Source: Magicicada septendecula (Eukaryota; Arthropoda; Insecta; Hemiptera; Cicadidae). Taken from it: a stretch of 64,000 nucleotides of DNA. Below the pieces are notes generated by a model. That model searched no databases and was not told the origin of the DNA. It was given only the letters and a program-made list of their open reading frames with translations. Numbering within the stretch: position 1 is the stretch's first letter; each line of letters opens with the position of its first letter. The DNA is taken from NCBI GenBank assembly GCA_034769895.1, contig CM068372.1, forward strand, positions 370,531,258 to 370,595,257. Direction: 5' to 3'. A program made the translations under genes and the position numbers. This document shows, in pieces, positions 53,609 to 64,000 of this stretch.

Positions 53609-55050
53609 TGAAACGATACTGTATAACCGTATCATAATTTAATATGTATGTAAATAACTATAATAAATAAGCAAATTTTAATGATAAATTAAAGTATTGA
53701 AATGTACGTAGTTTTTAAGTAAAGTTATAAATGAATAGTAAATCTAAAGAGGCTCGGCTGTGCGACAGTCCGGCGCCGGGAAAAATATATATAATAGACC
53801 TAAGACACCCTACATGTCGTAAACACATAAATTGTATTGTAGTGTAAAACTAGCAAAAAACGCCTAGATACCGTTAGACTAACGGTACAGTGTCCTTCAA
53901 CAGACAAAAGAGGCCACGCCAGTAAATATGACGATTTTAGAAAGTCGCGTCACTTTTTAGGGAGTATAACGAACACCCGCGTAAAATTATCGCCCGCACT
54001 TTGGGAACCAATCACCTATAGCGTCAGTAGTGAGCGCGAAAAAGAGACGACACCAGACTGGATACATTCAAAAATACCGGCAAAATTTTGAATGTAAGAC
54101 CAATAAGGAACGATCAACAGAAGATGTAGTGAGGGTAGAATTGAAGAAACTATAAAAATAACACGCGGAGCCCACAACGAGGAAGTCTAAGTTAAAATTT
54201 CACGCAAAACACGTGAAACCTGCGTCACTCGATGTGAGCAAATTAAATTAAAGTAATCAAAGTTCAAATCAATATTCGCTCGGTTTAATAGTGACAGTCA
54301 GCAAGAAGTTTATTTAGATATGTGCGCGAAAGTACGTGTGGACAAGAAGCTATTTAAATTGTGCGCATAATCTGAAACAAAAGTATATTATTTATTTGTG
54401 CGTGACGTACAGTAATAACGTGAGCGTGTGATGTGTTTAATAAAAGCTAATAAAGCGTGATCAGTGAAAGTGTTGTGATAGTTAACGCAAGAATACAATT
54501 CGTCATTCGCCTATAAGGAATCCTGCAACAAGTAACAATGTCTCATTTATAAATTACACTAGAATTGATTAACATAATTTTCATATCTCAATAAACTCAT
54601 CTCATTTTCAAAGACCCACGATGTTCAGATACTAAACATTCAATTTATGCTAAACGACATGTTTGGGTGACTTATGATATAGCACAGTAAGAAACCAATA
54701 CTAATAATTATTGAAACGATAAATGCATTAAATAATTAAATATAGATTGAATAGTATAGAAGCCGTAGCAATTAAGGATTGATGATAGATATACTTATAT
54801 ACACATATATGTTTGTTTGATGAATAGCGGTAATTTAAGTTTAGTAATGGAGTAAATTGAATCTACTAAGTACTCCTTTCAATATACTTGATTAATCTGA
54901 TTTCGAAGAAGCTGTAAACTAGAAATATTAATAAATTCTTTTGTTGTTATTAACTATAAAGATGATAGTAATGATTAAGTCTATGATGTATTCAGTAACA
55001 AGAATCTAACAATACAAATATTAGTATCTGAACAGTTTGTTATTATTTCA
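53609..55050 (+). repeat. LTR 7
   Basis: Shares with LTR 8 two bases not found in LTRs 1-6 (GCGCATAATC and AACGTGAGCG). A primer-site motif follows at 55076. Confidence 0.85.
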
Positions 55051-55298
55051 TAAACAAACCTGAGATCTCCTGCTCTGGCGCCCAAGTAATAATTAATAAT
55101 ATAAATTTGAGTGGTGCAGTTCTCACAAAATCTTATTAGTTATTAAAATAAGTTATATTTGGCGCATCCAAATGTGGAGTAAAAGCTCAATAAGTAATAT
55201 TTGCCGCCCAACTGGTGGAGCTTAATTATAAAATTAAGTAAGCTCGGTAAAATGAGATGAGTAGAGAATAAGAAATAGAATATAAAAATTTAAAATTA

Positions 55299-58200
55299 AT
55301 GTTAACTAGAAGTAAAACTAGAGAATTAAGGAATTTTAATAGACATATAAATAGTGAAGTAAAAATGGCAAGTAACGATAATACCAATAATACCAATAAT
55401 AGTGATGAAGGGGAGGTCGAAGTTAATAACCAGATGGGAGAGACGGGAATACTTGACGAATTAACTGATAACGAAACCGCACCGGTTCCTTCAGAGGCAA
55501 GGGGACGGGCAGAAGAAAACGTAACCAGCGCAACACAACATACAATAACAAACATAGACATAGTCACAATGCTACAACAAATAACGGAAACCAATAAACA
55601 GACAATGGAAAAAGTAACACAACAAATGACAGAAAAACTAACAAAACAAATGACAGAAATCACTAAACAAACAACGGAAAACAATAAACGGACGGAAAAA
55701 TTGGAAGAAAAATTAACGCAACACATGGCAGAAAATACCAAGCAGCTAGAAAAGAGAATTGAAGATGTTAAAGAGAGCATGCATGAAAACAATATACAAT
55801 TAAGGGCGGATATTGAACAGTACATGACACAACAGTTAAACGAGCACAGATTGCAAGTAGAACAACAACTTAGTGCGATTAGGCGCGAGAACCAAGAATT
55901 ATCAATAAAAGTGAGATCGGAAGCAAAGGAAGTGGTAAATGAAGAGATGAAAACATTTCAAACGCACGTGAACGAACAACTGGAGAGAAAAGAACAGATC
56001 ATCCGGCACACGCGAGAAGAAGTCGCACTAGAAATTAACAAGCTAACTAAAAAGGTAGATCGAAATAATAAGAAACAAGAAGACCAAGTTCAGCAACACA
56101 GACAAGAAGTTACCCGTGAAATAAATGAGGTAAGAGATGTAACTACAGAGCAGATACAAAGACTCACAGAACGATACGAAAATAATTGTGTAGAAGTGGA
56201 TGGACGATTAACCCAGGTAAAGGAAGACGTGAGAGCGAGATTGGCGCAGTTGGGAGCGGTACCAGTGCAACGCAGTATCACGGTGGAGCATCTGAAGAGT
56301 GTGTCATTCAACGGGGAAGGGGAATACCCCATGGAATTCATAAAGGAGTTGGAGGAGATCCGGAAGGAGTATTACGCGAATGAGGGGGTAAACTGGGTCG
56401 CAAGACATCTAGAAGGTGAAGCAGCGATATGGTGGCGGTTGATACGAAGTGATATTAATACATTCCAAGAGTTCCAGAACGCATTCATTGCGAAGTATTG
56501 GAACCAAATGGTACAAGAAGAGGTGCGTGACCGGCTGGAATTCGGGAAATACAGGTATGAGAGTGGATTGAGCATGGTTCAATACATGGAGAGATGTATA
56601 TTACAAAATCGCCAACTGATTCCACCCATATCTGATCAACACTTGATAAGGAAGTTAGCACGCCATTACCACCACGATATAGCTGTCGCTACTATCACTA
56701 GAGGAGTCAGTAACATTGCCGAATTCCAAATGTTATTGATGGAGTTTACAGCAATGCGAAGTATGAATACAGTACAACGACACCAGGTAAAGCGAGAAGA
56801 AGAAAGTACAAATTGCCCGTGGCAGAATAGGAGGGCAGAAAGGCCGGCGGATAACGGTAATAACTCGTGGCGGAACCGGGTGCAGAATAATAATGAGCAC
56901 GGTCGACGGGACGTAAACAAGGGTCCACAAAAGCACGTGTACGAGGCGCAGGTCAACGCCATCGCAAGTACAAGTCAAGCTCAAGGACAAACAACCAGCC
57001 CAAATACACAATATCATAATTCAAAAAAACTGAGTAGGGTTTCACGTAGTGATAAGGTAGATTTAGTAAGTAGTTATAAGGAAATTAGCACAACATTTGT
57101 AGATGTAAGGGATGACTTATTAGAAGACGATAAAGAGACGATAAGAACACGAAGATTGAAATGTCCGGAAGTGGAGTTGTATCTAAATGGGGTACCGGTT
57201 ATTTCTTTACTTGATACTGGATCGCAGATTAATGCAATTTCCAGAGAATGGTTTAATAAAAACAGAAATAAAATGGGAAAATTGAATATACTAAGACTAA
57301 CAAATACAATAGTGAAAGGAGCGGTTGGTAAAAAATCGAAGCAAATTACCCAACAAATATTGGTAGAAGTAAAATTTGGTGCGTGCGTGATCGATAGTGT
57401 GTTTATTATTGTACCCAATCTTATAAGAGATTGTATAATGGGGATTGAGCTGTTACAAGAAGGTGGCTGTATCATCAATTTCAATAACAACCAAATAACA
57501 TTTAAGAATCACGTCACAGAAATAGGTGTACCGGAAAGTTTAGAAATGCTAACACTGGAAATGAACCAGGGAGAGGAACATACCACTACAATGATCCGGG
57601 AAAAGCTGGAGGAGGTGAATGGGATTAGCAAGCAAACGAAGAAGGAGCTGGAAGAGGTATTATTAAATAACCATAGAATATTTCGGGAGCAACCAGGTAG
57701 AGTAAATGGATATGAGCACAAGTTCGTCGTAACGGATAACACGCCATATTGCATAAAGGGTTGGGCTATACCCATAAAATATCAAAGTGCCGTCGACCAA
57801 GAAATAAGAAAAATGGAGGAACGCGGAGTGATAGAGCGAGCTGCCAGCCCATATATAAACCCTATCGTGACTGTCATCAAGAAGGACCAGTCGGTACGGT
57901 TATGTCTGGACGCCCGGCGAATTAATTCGGTGACTATACCAGATTATGAAGGGGCGGTACCAATTAATGAGGTATTAGCGAACTGCGGTGACATAAGGGT
58001 AATGAGCAGTATTGATCTGACTAGTAGTTTCTGGCAGATGCCATTGGCCAAAGAATGTCGTGACTACACAGGGTTTTTATATAAGGGACGATGTTACCGC
58101 TACACTGTTACTCCGTTTGGACTAAAAACCAGCTTGGCGAGCCTGACCCGTGGATTGGATCATGTGCTGACTGACGAAGTGAAGCGATTCACAATTATAT

Positions 58201-60065
58201 ATGTGGATGACTGCTTATGCGTATCCCGGAGCATTGAAGAACACATAGTCCACCTGCGATTGCTACTCGAAAATTTGAAACAAGCTAACCTCACCGTGAA
58301 TCTACGCAAATCAAAGTTCTTCAGACAGAAGATAGATTATCTAGGGTACGAGCTATCTACTAAAGGCATCAGTGCGTCACCAGAAAAGGTAGCTGCAATA
58401 ATGAACTTCCCTAGACCAAGGAATCCAAAACAGCTAAAAGGATTCCTAGGATTAACAAACTTTTATAATAAATTTACGAGTCGTTATGCCGAAGAGACTC
58501 AGCCACTGCTACAACTGCTGAAGAAAGGAGTAAAGTTTAAATGGACGAAAGAGCAGGACGAACAGTTCGAGAAGGTGAAAAAATTGTTCGTAAACACGGT
58601 GATGCTCAGACATCCAAATCCTAACAAAAGATTCTACCTACAAACAGATGCAAGTAAATATGCGTTAGGAGGGCAGTTGTATCAAAATGACAACGATAAT
58701 CAGATAGGAGTCATTGCATTTACTAGCCGCGTTTTCAGGGGAGCAGAACTCAATTATTTTACCACAGAGTTAGAATTATTAAGTGTAGTACACTGTTTAA
58801 AGAAATTCCGAACATATGTGTTAGGGCGTCCACTAACAATAATAACGGACAACAAGGCCCTAACTTTCATGCAAAAATGTCAGTTAACGAATTCAAGAAT
58901 TACGCGATGGATACTCGCTATCCAGGAGTACGACTTCAAGATCCTATACTGTAAGGGTAGTGAGAACATCGTAGCGGACATACTTAGTAGATATCCCGAA
59001 GATTCACAGATGGACAGACCCATGGATTATGATGAGGAATTAGAAATAAATGCGATAGAAATAAAGATCAACCCAAAGCTAAGGACACAATTACAAAACA
59101 TATCACAATTACAGAAAAACGATGAGAAACTGAAGAAAATCATAAATCAATTACAGAGTGATCCGTGCAGTAAACTACACAAGATATATACGTGGCTCAA
59201 CCAAAAATTATACCGTCAGGAGAAGCGGAAATGGAGACTGGTACTGACGAAAGAGCTGGGTGAAGATCTAATTAAGGAGATCCACACAATATATGGTCAT
59301 ATTGGTATAAAAAGGACATATGAACTAGCCAAAAAATACTTCACGGGGGACCACTTGTCTAAATTTACAAAACGATTGATCCGAAACTGCGAAAGATGCC
59401 AAAAATGTAAGGATCACCACAGAAAGGGTATTGGTGAGACCAAACCAATATTACCAAAGGCCCAAGGAGAGTTGGTCAGCATGGATTTCTATGGACCATT
59501 ACCGACATCAACGGGCGGTGTAAAATATTTATTAATAATTATCGACAACTTTACTAAATATGTAAGATTATATCCCATGAAGAGAGCAACGACTGCCACA
59601 ACAATTAATAAGTTAAAGGTATATATACAGGAGGTAGGTAAACCGACTGCTATATTAACTGATAATGGAGCACAATTCACCAGTAAATCGTGGGTGAAGA
59701 ACTTAATCCACCGTGGGATTAAACCGAAGTACACGGCTATTCGGAACCCATGTACGAACCTAGCGGAAAGGGTAAACAGACAGCTAGGGAATATGTTTCG
59801 AATACTGGTGGGTGGACACCACACAAGGTGGGCTAAATATATTCGATTGGTAGAAAAGTGTATCAACGAAACATATCACGATACCATCGAGATGACACCA
59901 CATCAGGCTCAGTGGGGTCGGAAACCAAAAAGAGTGTGGGAGATGTACGTTGATAAAGAACTGATGAAGGACGAAAGGAAGGTAAACCCAGATGAACTCT
60001 ACCAAAATTTGAAAAGAAAGGGTGAGAAGAGAGCGAGGAAACATAATGAAGGGAAATGCAGCTGA
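55299..60065 (+). CDS. gag-pol: Unit 7 gag-pol polyprotein frame (looks whole; reference copy)
   Basis: 1588 codons in one frame. Gag: Gln/Glu/Lys-rich coiled coil at about residues 85-320, core at about 331-490 (SVSFNGEGEYP, LEGEAAIWWRL), then a basic Asn-rich tail with no CCHC knuckle. Protease: LLDTGSQ near 638. RT: LCLDARRIN, SIDLTSSFWQMPL (about 905), PFGLKTSLASL, YVDD (about 969). RNase H: TDASKYALGG (about 1115), TELELLS, ITDNKAL, ADILSRYP. Integrase: HTIYGH...CERCQKC (about 1327-1370), then D in MDFYG (about 1395), D in LTDNG (about 1456) and E in NLAERVN (about 1490), a D,D-35-E spacing. Gag and Pol sit in one frame, so no frameshift separates them. Clade assignment to Osvaldo/Woot-like elements is inferred. 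Confidence 0.93.
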   Translation: MLTRSKTRELRNFNRHINSEVKMASNDNTNNTNNSDEGEVEVNNQMGETGILDELTDNETAPVPSEARGRAEENVTSATQHTITNIDIVTMLQQITETNKQTMEKVTQQMTEKLTKQMTEITKQTTENNKRTEKLEEKLTQHMAENTKQLEKRIEDVKESMHENNIQLRADIEQYMTQQLNEHRLQVEQQLSAIRRENQELSIKVRSEAKEVVNEEMKTFQTHVNEQLERKEQIIRHTREEVALEINKLTKKVDRNNKKQEDQVQQHRQEVTREINEVRDVTTEQIQRLTERYENNCVEVDGRLTQVKEDVRARLAQLGAVPVQRSITVEHLKSVSFNGEGEYPMEFIKELEEIRKEYYANEGVNWVARHLEGEAAIWWRLIRSDINTFQEFQNAFIAKYWNQMVQEEVRDRLEFGKYRYESGLSMVQYMERCILQNRQLIPPISDQHLIRKLARHYHHDIAVATITRGVSNIAEFQMLLMEFTAMRSMNTVQRHQVKREEESTNCPWQNRRAERPADNGNNSWRNRVQNNNEHGRRDVNKGPQKHVYEAQVNAIASTSQAQGQTTSPNTQYHNSKKLSRVSRSDKVDLVSSYKEISTTFVDVRDDLLEDDKETIRTRRLKCPEVELYLNGVPVISLLDTGSQINAISREWFNKNRNKMGKLNILRLTNTIVKGAVGKKSKQITQQILVEVKFGACVIDSVFIIVPNLIRDCIMGIELLQEGGCIINFNNNQITFKNHVTEIGVPESLEMLTLEMNQGEEHTTTMIREKLEEVNGISKQTKKELEEVLLNNHRIFREQPGRVNGYEHKFVVTDNTPYCIKGWAIPIKYQSAVDQEIRKMEERGVIERAASPYINPIVTVIKKDQSVRLCLDARRINSVTIPDYEGAVPINEVLANCGDIRVMSSIDLTSSFWQMPLAKECRDYTGFLYKGRCYRYTVTPFGLKTSLASLTRGLDHVLTDEVKRFTIIYVDDCLCVSRSIEEHIVHLRLLLENLKQANLTVNLRKSKFFRQKIDYLGYELSTKGISASPEKVAAIMNFPRPRNPKQLKGFLGLTNFYNKFTSRYAEETQPLLQLLKKGVKFKWTKEQDEQFEKVKKLFVNTVMLRHPNPNKRFYLQTDASKYALGGQLYQNDNDNQIGVIAFTSRVFRGAELNYFTTELELLSVVHCLKKFRTYVLGRPLTIITDNKALTFMQKCQLTNSRITRWILAIQEYDFKILYCKGSENIVADILSRYPEDSQMDRPMDYDEELEINAIEIKINPKLRTQLQNISQLQKNDEKLKKIINQLQSDPCSKLHKIYTWLNQKLYRQEKRKWRLVLTKELGEDLIKEIHTIYGHIGIKRTYELAKKYFTGDHLSKFTKRLIRNCERCQKCKDHHRKGIGETKPILPKAQGELVSMDFYGPLPTSTGGVKYLLIIIDNFTKYVRLYPMKRATTATTINKLKVYIQEVGKPTAILTDNGAQFTSKSWVKNLIHRGIKPKYTAIRNPCTNLAERVNRQLGNMFRILVGGHHTRWAKYIRLVEKCINETYHDTIEMTPHQAQWGRKPKRVWEMYVDKELMKDERKVNPDELYQNLKRKGEKRARKHNEGKCS

Positions 60066-60280
60066 AGTTCAATATTGGAGACCTGGTGCTGATCAGAACT
60101 AACCCGATCTCTGAGTTAACAAATAAAATCACTGCGAAATTTTGTGAGCTCTACGAAGGCCCATACAAGGTCAAGGAGGTCAAAGGGGGTGCAACATATG
60201 TGGTAGCTGAGATCGACGACCTTGAATCGGTGCGGGGAATCTTCAACGTCAGACAGATGAAGCCATATTACCACGAATGA
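60056..60280 (+). CDS. Unit 7 GPY/F-like module
   Basis: 74 codons, LYEGPYKV and NVRQMKPYY. It overlaps the end of gag-pol by 10 bases, exactly as in the other units. Confidence 0.75.
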   Translation: MQLKFNIGDLVLIRTNPISELTNKITAKFCELYEGPYKVKEVKGGATYVVAEIDDLESVRGIFNVRQMKPYYHE

Positions 60281-60834
60281 TTCGCTATGCAAAGGGGAAT
60301 TTAAAGATAAATAATATTAAAATTCCTTAACATAAACAAATTTTATGTAATCAATTTAACCTGAGATGGATAAAGTGTATTAATATTTATATGTAATTAA
60401 CATAACGTAAATATTATGTAACATAACTTAAATATTATGGATGTAAAGAAGATACAAAGAAATTTGATGTTAGAACTAAATGGACAAGCTTTTAAAAAAT
60501 AGTAATCGAATGTTACACGTTAAGGAGAGAAAGTAACTTAAATCTTAGAAAGGGATAGTGATTGTTTAAAATGTGTGTTAATGTAGCTAGTAAGCGAGGG
60601 TATGAGAAAGTAATGTTATGTAAATTAGAAGTAAGGGTGGTAAGATATGTAGCACCGCGTATACCCTTCGGGCGAAAGCGACAGTGACTAGCTAAGGGGA
60701 CCGGTTTTGACCGTGTTGTTAAAGTGTGTCACACCAAAAGTGTAACTTTCATTGAACGGTTGTGCTGTTAGAGGCATACGAAATGATTCCACAAATTATA
60801 TAAAACAATTACTGGAATCAGTTCGGGGGACAGA

Positions 60835-62276
60835 TGAAACGATACTGTATAACCGTATCATAATTTAATATGTATGTAAATAACTATAATAAATAAGCAA
60901 ATTTTAATGATAAATTAAAGTATTGAAATGTACGTAGTTTTTAAGTAAAGTTATAAATGAATAGTAAATCTAAAGAGGCTCGGCTGTGCGACAGTCCGGC
61001 GCCGGGAAAAATATATATAATAGACCTAAGACACCCTACATGTCGTAAACACATAAATTGTATTGTAGTGTAAAACTAGCAAAAAACGCCTAGATACCGT
61101 TAGACTAACGGTACAGTGTCCTTCAACAGACAAAAGAGGCCACGCCAGTAAATATGACGATTTTAGAAAGTCGCGTCACTTTTTAGGGAGTATAACGAAC
61201 ACCCGCGTAAAATTATCGCCCGCACTTTGGGAACCAATCACCTATAGCGTCAGTAGTGAGCGCGAAAAAGAGACGACACCAGACTGGATACATTCAAAAA
61301 TACCGGCAAAATTTTGAATGTAAGACCAATAAGGAACGATCAACAGAAGATGTAGTGAGGGTAGAATTGAAGAAACTATAAAAATAACACGCGGAGCCCA
61401 CAACGAGGAAGTCTAAGTTAAAATTTCACGCAAAACACGTGAAACCTGCGTCACTCGATGTGAGCAAATTAAATTAAAGTAATCAAAGTTCAAATCAATA
61501 TTCGCTCGGTTTAATAGTGACAGTCAGCAAGAAGTTTATTTAGATATGTGCGCGAAAGTACGTGTGGACAAGAAGCTATTTAAATTGTGCGCATAATCTG
61601 AAACAAAAGTATATTATTTATTTGTGCGTGACGTACAGTAATAACGTGAGCGTGTGATGTGTTTAATAAAAGCTAATAAAGCGTGATCAGTGAAAGTGTT
61701 GTGATAGTTAACGCAAGAATACAATTCGTCATTCGCCTATAAGGAATCCTGCAACAAGTAACAATGTCTCATTTATAAATTACACTAGAATTGATTAACA
61801 TAATTTTCATATCTCAATAAACTCATCTCATTTTCAAAGACCCACGATGTTCAGATACTAAACATTCAATTTATGCTAAACGACATGTTTGGGTGACTTA
61901 TGATATAGCACAGTAAGAAACCAATACTAATAATTATTGAAACGATAAATGCATTAAATAATTAAATATAGATTGAATAGTATAGAAGCCGTAGCAATTA
62001 AGGATTGATGATAGATATACTTATATACACATATATGTTTGTTTGATGAATAGCGGTAATTTAAGTTTAGTAATGGAGTAAATTGAATCTACTAAGTACT
62101 CCTTTCAATATACTTGATTAATCTGATTTCGAAGAAGCTGTAAACTAGAAATATTAATAAATTCTTTTGTTGTTATTAACTATAAAGATGATAGTAATGA
62201 TTAAGTCTATGATGTATTCAGTAACAAGAATCTAACAATACAAATATTAGTATCTGAACAGTTTGTTATTATTTCA
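60835..62276 (+). repeat. LTR 8
   Basis: Same as LTR 7 as far as I compared. This is the last LTR in the window and not necessarily the terminal one. Confidence 0.85.
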
Positions 62277-62524
62277 TAAACAAACCTGAGATCTCCTGCT
62301 CTGGCGCCCAAGTAATAATTAATAATATAAATTTGAGTGGTGCAGTTCTCACAAAATCTTATTAGTTATTAAAATAAGTTATATTTGGCGCATCCAAATG
62401 TGGAGTAAAAGCTCAATAAGTAATATTTGCCGCCCAACTGGTGGAGCTTAATTATAAAATTAAGTAAGCTCGGTAAAATGAGATGAGTAGAGAATAAGAA
62501 ATAGAATATAAAAATTTAAAATTA

Positions 62525-64000
62525 ATGTTAACTAGAAGTAAAACTAGAGAATTAAGGAATTTTAATAGACATATAAATAGTGAAGTAAAAATGGCAAGTA
62601 ACGATAATACCAATAATACCAATAATAGTGATGAAGGGGAGGTCGAAGTTAATAACCAGATGGGAGAGACGGGAATACTTGACGAATTAACTGATAACGA
62701 AACCGCACCGGTTCCTTCAGAGGCAAGGGGACGGGCAGAAGAAAACGTAACCAGCGCAACACAACATACAATAACAAACATAGACATAGTCACAATGCTA
62801 CAACAAATAACGGAAACCAATAAACAGACAATGGAAAAAGTAACACAACAAATGACAGAAAAACTAACAAAACAAATGACAGAAATCACTAAACAAACAA
62901 CGGAAAACAATAAACGGACGGAAAAATTGGAAGAAAAATTAACGCAACACATGGCAGAAAATACCAAGCAGCTAGAAAAGAGAATTGAAGATGTTAAAGA
63001 GAGCATGCATGAAAACAATATACAATTAAGGGCGGATATTGAACAGTACATGACACAACAGTTAAACGAGCACAGATTGCAAGTAGAACAACAACTTAGT
63101 GCGATTAGGCGCGAGAACCAAGAATTATCAATAAAAGTGAGATCGGAAGCAAAGGAAGTGGTAAATGAAGAGATGAAAACATTTCAAACGCACGTGAACG
63201 AACAACTGGAGAGAAAAGAACAGATCATCCGGCACACGCGAGAAGAAGTCGCACTAGAAATTAACAAGCTAACTAAAAAGGTAGATCGAAATAATAAGAA
63301 ACAAGAAGACCAAGTTCAGCAACACAGACAAGAAGTTACCCGTGAAATAAATGAGGTAAGAGATGTAACTACAGAGCAGATACAAAGACTCACAGAACGA
63401 TACGAAAATAATTGTGTAGAAGTGGATGGACGATTAACCCAGGTAAAGGAAGACGTGAGAGCGAGATTGGCGCAGTTGGGAGCGGTACCAGTGCAACGCA
63501 GTATCACGGTGGAGCATCTGAAGAGTGTGTCATTCAACGGGGAAGGGGAATACCCCATGGAATTCATAAAGGAGTTGGAGGAGATCCGGAAGGAGTATTA
63601 CGCGAATGAGGGGGTAAACTGGGTCGCAAGACATCTAGAAGGTGAAGCAGCGATATGGTGGCGGTTGATACGAAGTGATATTAATACATTCCAAGAGTTC
63701 CAGAACGCATTCATTGCGAAGTATTGGAACCAAATGGTACAAGAAGAGGTGCGTGACCGGCTGGAATTCGGGAAATACAGGTATGAGAGTGGATTGAGCA
63801 TGGTTCAATACATGGAGAGATGTATATTACAAAATCGCCAACTGATTCCACCCATATCTGATCAACACTTGATAAGGAAGTTAGCACGCCATTACCACCA
63901 CGATATAGCTGTCGCTACTATCACTAGAGGAGTCAGTAACATTGCCGAATTCCAAATGTTATTGATGGAGTTTACAGCAATGCGAAGTATGAATACAGTA
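62525..64000 (+). CDS. gag-pol: Unit 8 gag-pol frame, 5' part only
   Basis: 492 codons are open from the usual ATG to the window end. They cover the coiled coil and most of the Gag core, up to the MRSMNTV segment. The protein is the same as unit 7 as far as it goes. Whether the rest is whole cannot be seen. Confidence 0.85.
   Translation, partial: MLTRSKTRELRNFNRHINSEVKMASNDNTNNTNNSDEGEVEVNNQMGETGILDELTDNETAPVPSEARGRAEENVTSATQHTITNIDIVTMLQQITETNKQTMEKVTQQMTEKLTKQMTEITKQTTENNKRTEKLEEKLTQHMAENTKQLEKRIEDVKESMHENNIQLRADIEQYMTQQLNEHRLQVEQQLSAIRRENQELSIKVRSEAKEVVNEEMKTFQTHVNEQLERKEQIIRHTREEVALEINKLTKKVDRNNKKQEDQVQQHRQEVTREINEVRDVTTEQIQRLTERYENNCVEVDGRLTQVKEDVRARLAQLGAVPVQRSITVEHLKSVSFNGEGEYPMEFIKELEEIRKEYYANEGVNWVARHLEGEAAIWWRLIRSDINTFQEFQNAFIAKYWNQMVQEEVRDRLEFGKYRYESGLSMVQYMERCILQNRQLIPPISDQHLIRKLARHYHHDIAVATITRGVSNIAEFQMLLMEFTAMRSMNTV

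Larger units (their letters stand above)
53609..60834 (+). mobile_element. Array unit 7 (7226 bp; main frame looks whole)
   Basis: The best reference copy, with undisturbed LTRs on both sides, an uninterrupted main frame and a purine tract. Layout: LTR 53609-55050, leader 55051-55298, coding 55299-60280, 3' non-coding 60281-60834. With both LTRs the element spans about 8.7 kb. Confidence 0.92.
4481..64000 (+). mobile_element. Tandem array of a Ty3/gypsy LTR retrotransposon sharing LTRs
   Basis: The same sequence repeats head to tail, with LTR starts at 4481, 11708, 18935, 26162, 33494, 40826, 53609 and 60835. The left edge is exact. The base before TGAAACG is T at 4480 but A, following a GGGGGACAG tract, at every internal copy, so the array starts at the first base of U3. 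Pol order PR-RT-RH-IN makes it Ty3/gypsy. Long LTRs and a tRNA-Lys-like primer site fit the Osvaldo/Ulysses/Woot group, which is an inference. The first two LTRs differ at about four of 1442 positions, implying recent origin or homogenisation. The array continues past the right edge. Confidence 0.95.
60835..64000 (+). mobile_element. Array unit 8 (partial, cut by window end)
   Basis: LTR 60835-62276, leader 62277-62524, then the start of gag-pol. It carries the unit 7 markers in LTR and Gag (GCGCATAATC, SITV, and a silent change in the YYANEG segment), so units 7 and 8 are a duplicate pair. Confidence 0.92.

Noticed and set aside
4481-64000. Array as several independent insertions of the same element
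   Set aside because: There is no intervening DNA or target duplication between units. LTRs are single between internal regions, and variants group by position.
1-64000. CRISPR array, tRNA or rRNA genes, prokaryotic defence system
   Set aside because: The repeats are 7.2-kb retroelement units, not short spaced repeats. I saw no cloverleaf or rRNA signature, and gene organisation is eukaryotic.

Overview
This window is repeat-dominated eukaryotic nuclear DNA, AT-rich, with no bacterial-style operons. A Ty3/gypsy LTR retrotransposon and a Penelope-like element (PLE), both of types common in arthropods, suggest an arthropod and probably an insect. Nothing in the window fixes the species.

Layout. 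Bases 1-4480 are the left flank. It holds a large imperfect hairpin at the window edge (1-231), a weak candidate terminal exon (233-382), about 2 kb without recognisable genes, and what looks like the remnant of an older, unrelated LTR retroelement (about 2469-4480; coiled-coil Gag-like frames). From 4481 to the window end (64000) everything is one head-to-tail array of a single Ty3/gypsy element in the order LTR-internal-LTR-internal. Eight LTRs and seven complete internal regions are visible, and an eighth internal region runs off the right edge. Neighbouring units share one LTR between them. The repeat period is 7226-7227 bp, or 7332 bp in units 4 and 5.

Each unit has a long LTR (about 1.44 kb) and a leader with tRNA-Lys-like primer-site motifs. 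Next comes one gag-protease-RT-RNase H-integrase coding region, then a short overlapping frame with the integrase GPY/F module, then about 550 bp of non-coding DNA with a purine tract. I see no envelope gene. Units 6 and 7 look whole in the main frame. Units 1-5 are broken (about one break each in units 1-3 and about two in units 4-5). Units differ by only a few substitutions, so the array is young or homogenised. Private variants occur in blocks of adjacent units (2 with 3, 4 with 5, 6 with 7 and 8), which points to stepwise DNA-level duplication rather than repeated retrotransposition.

LTR 6 carries a 5545-bp PLE insertion (41966-47510) flanked by a 12-bp target-site duplication. It has the compound architecture known for Penelope elements: an inverted 5'-truncated copy, a short filler, a direct 3' fragment (pseudo-LTR), and a near-complete copy encoding a Penelope RT and a GIY-YIG endonuclease. 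A hammerhead-ribozyme-like core occurs in each of the three 3' regions. Only one of the eight LTRs has this insertion, so it postdates the duplications that made the array. The right end of the array lies outside the window, so its target-site duplication and total copy number cannot be read.
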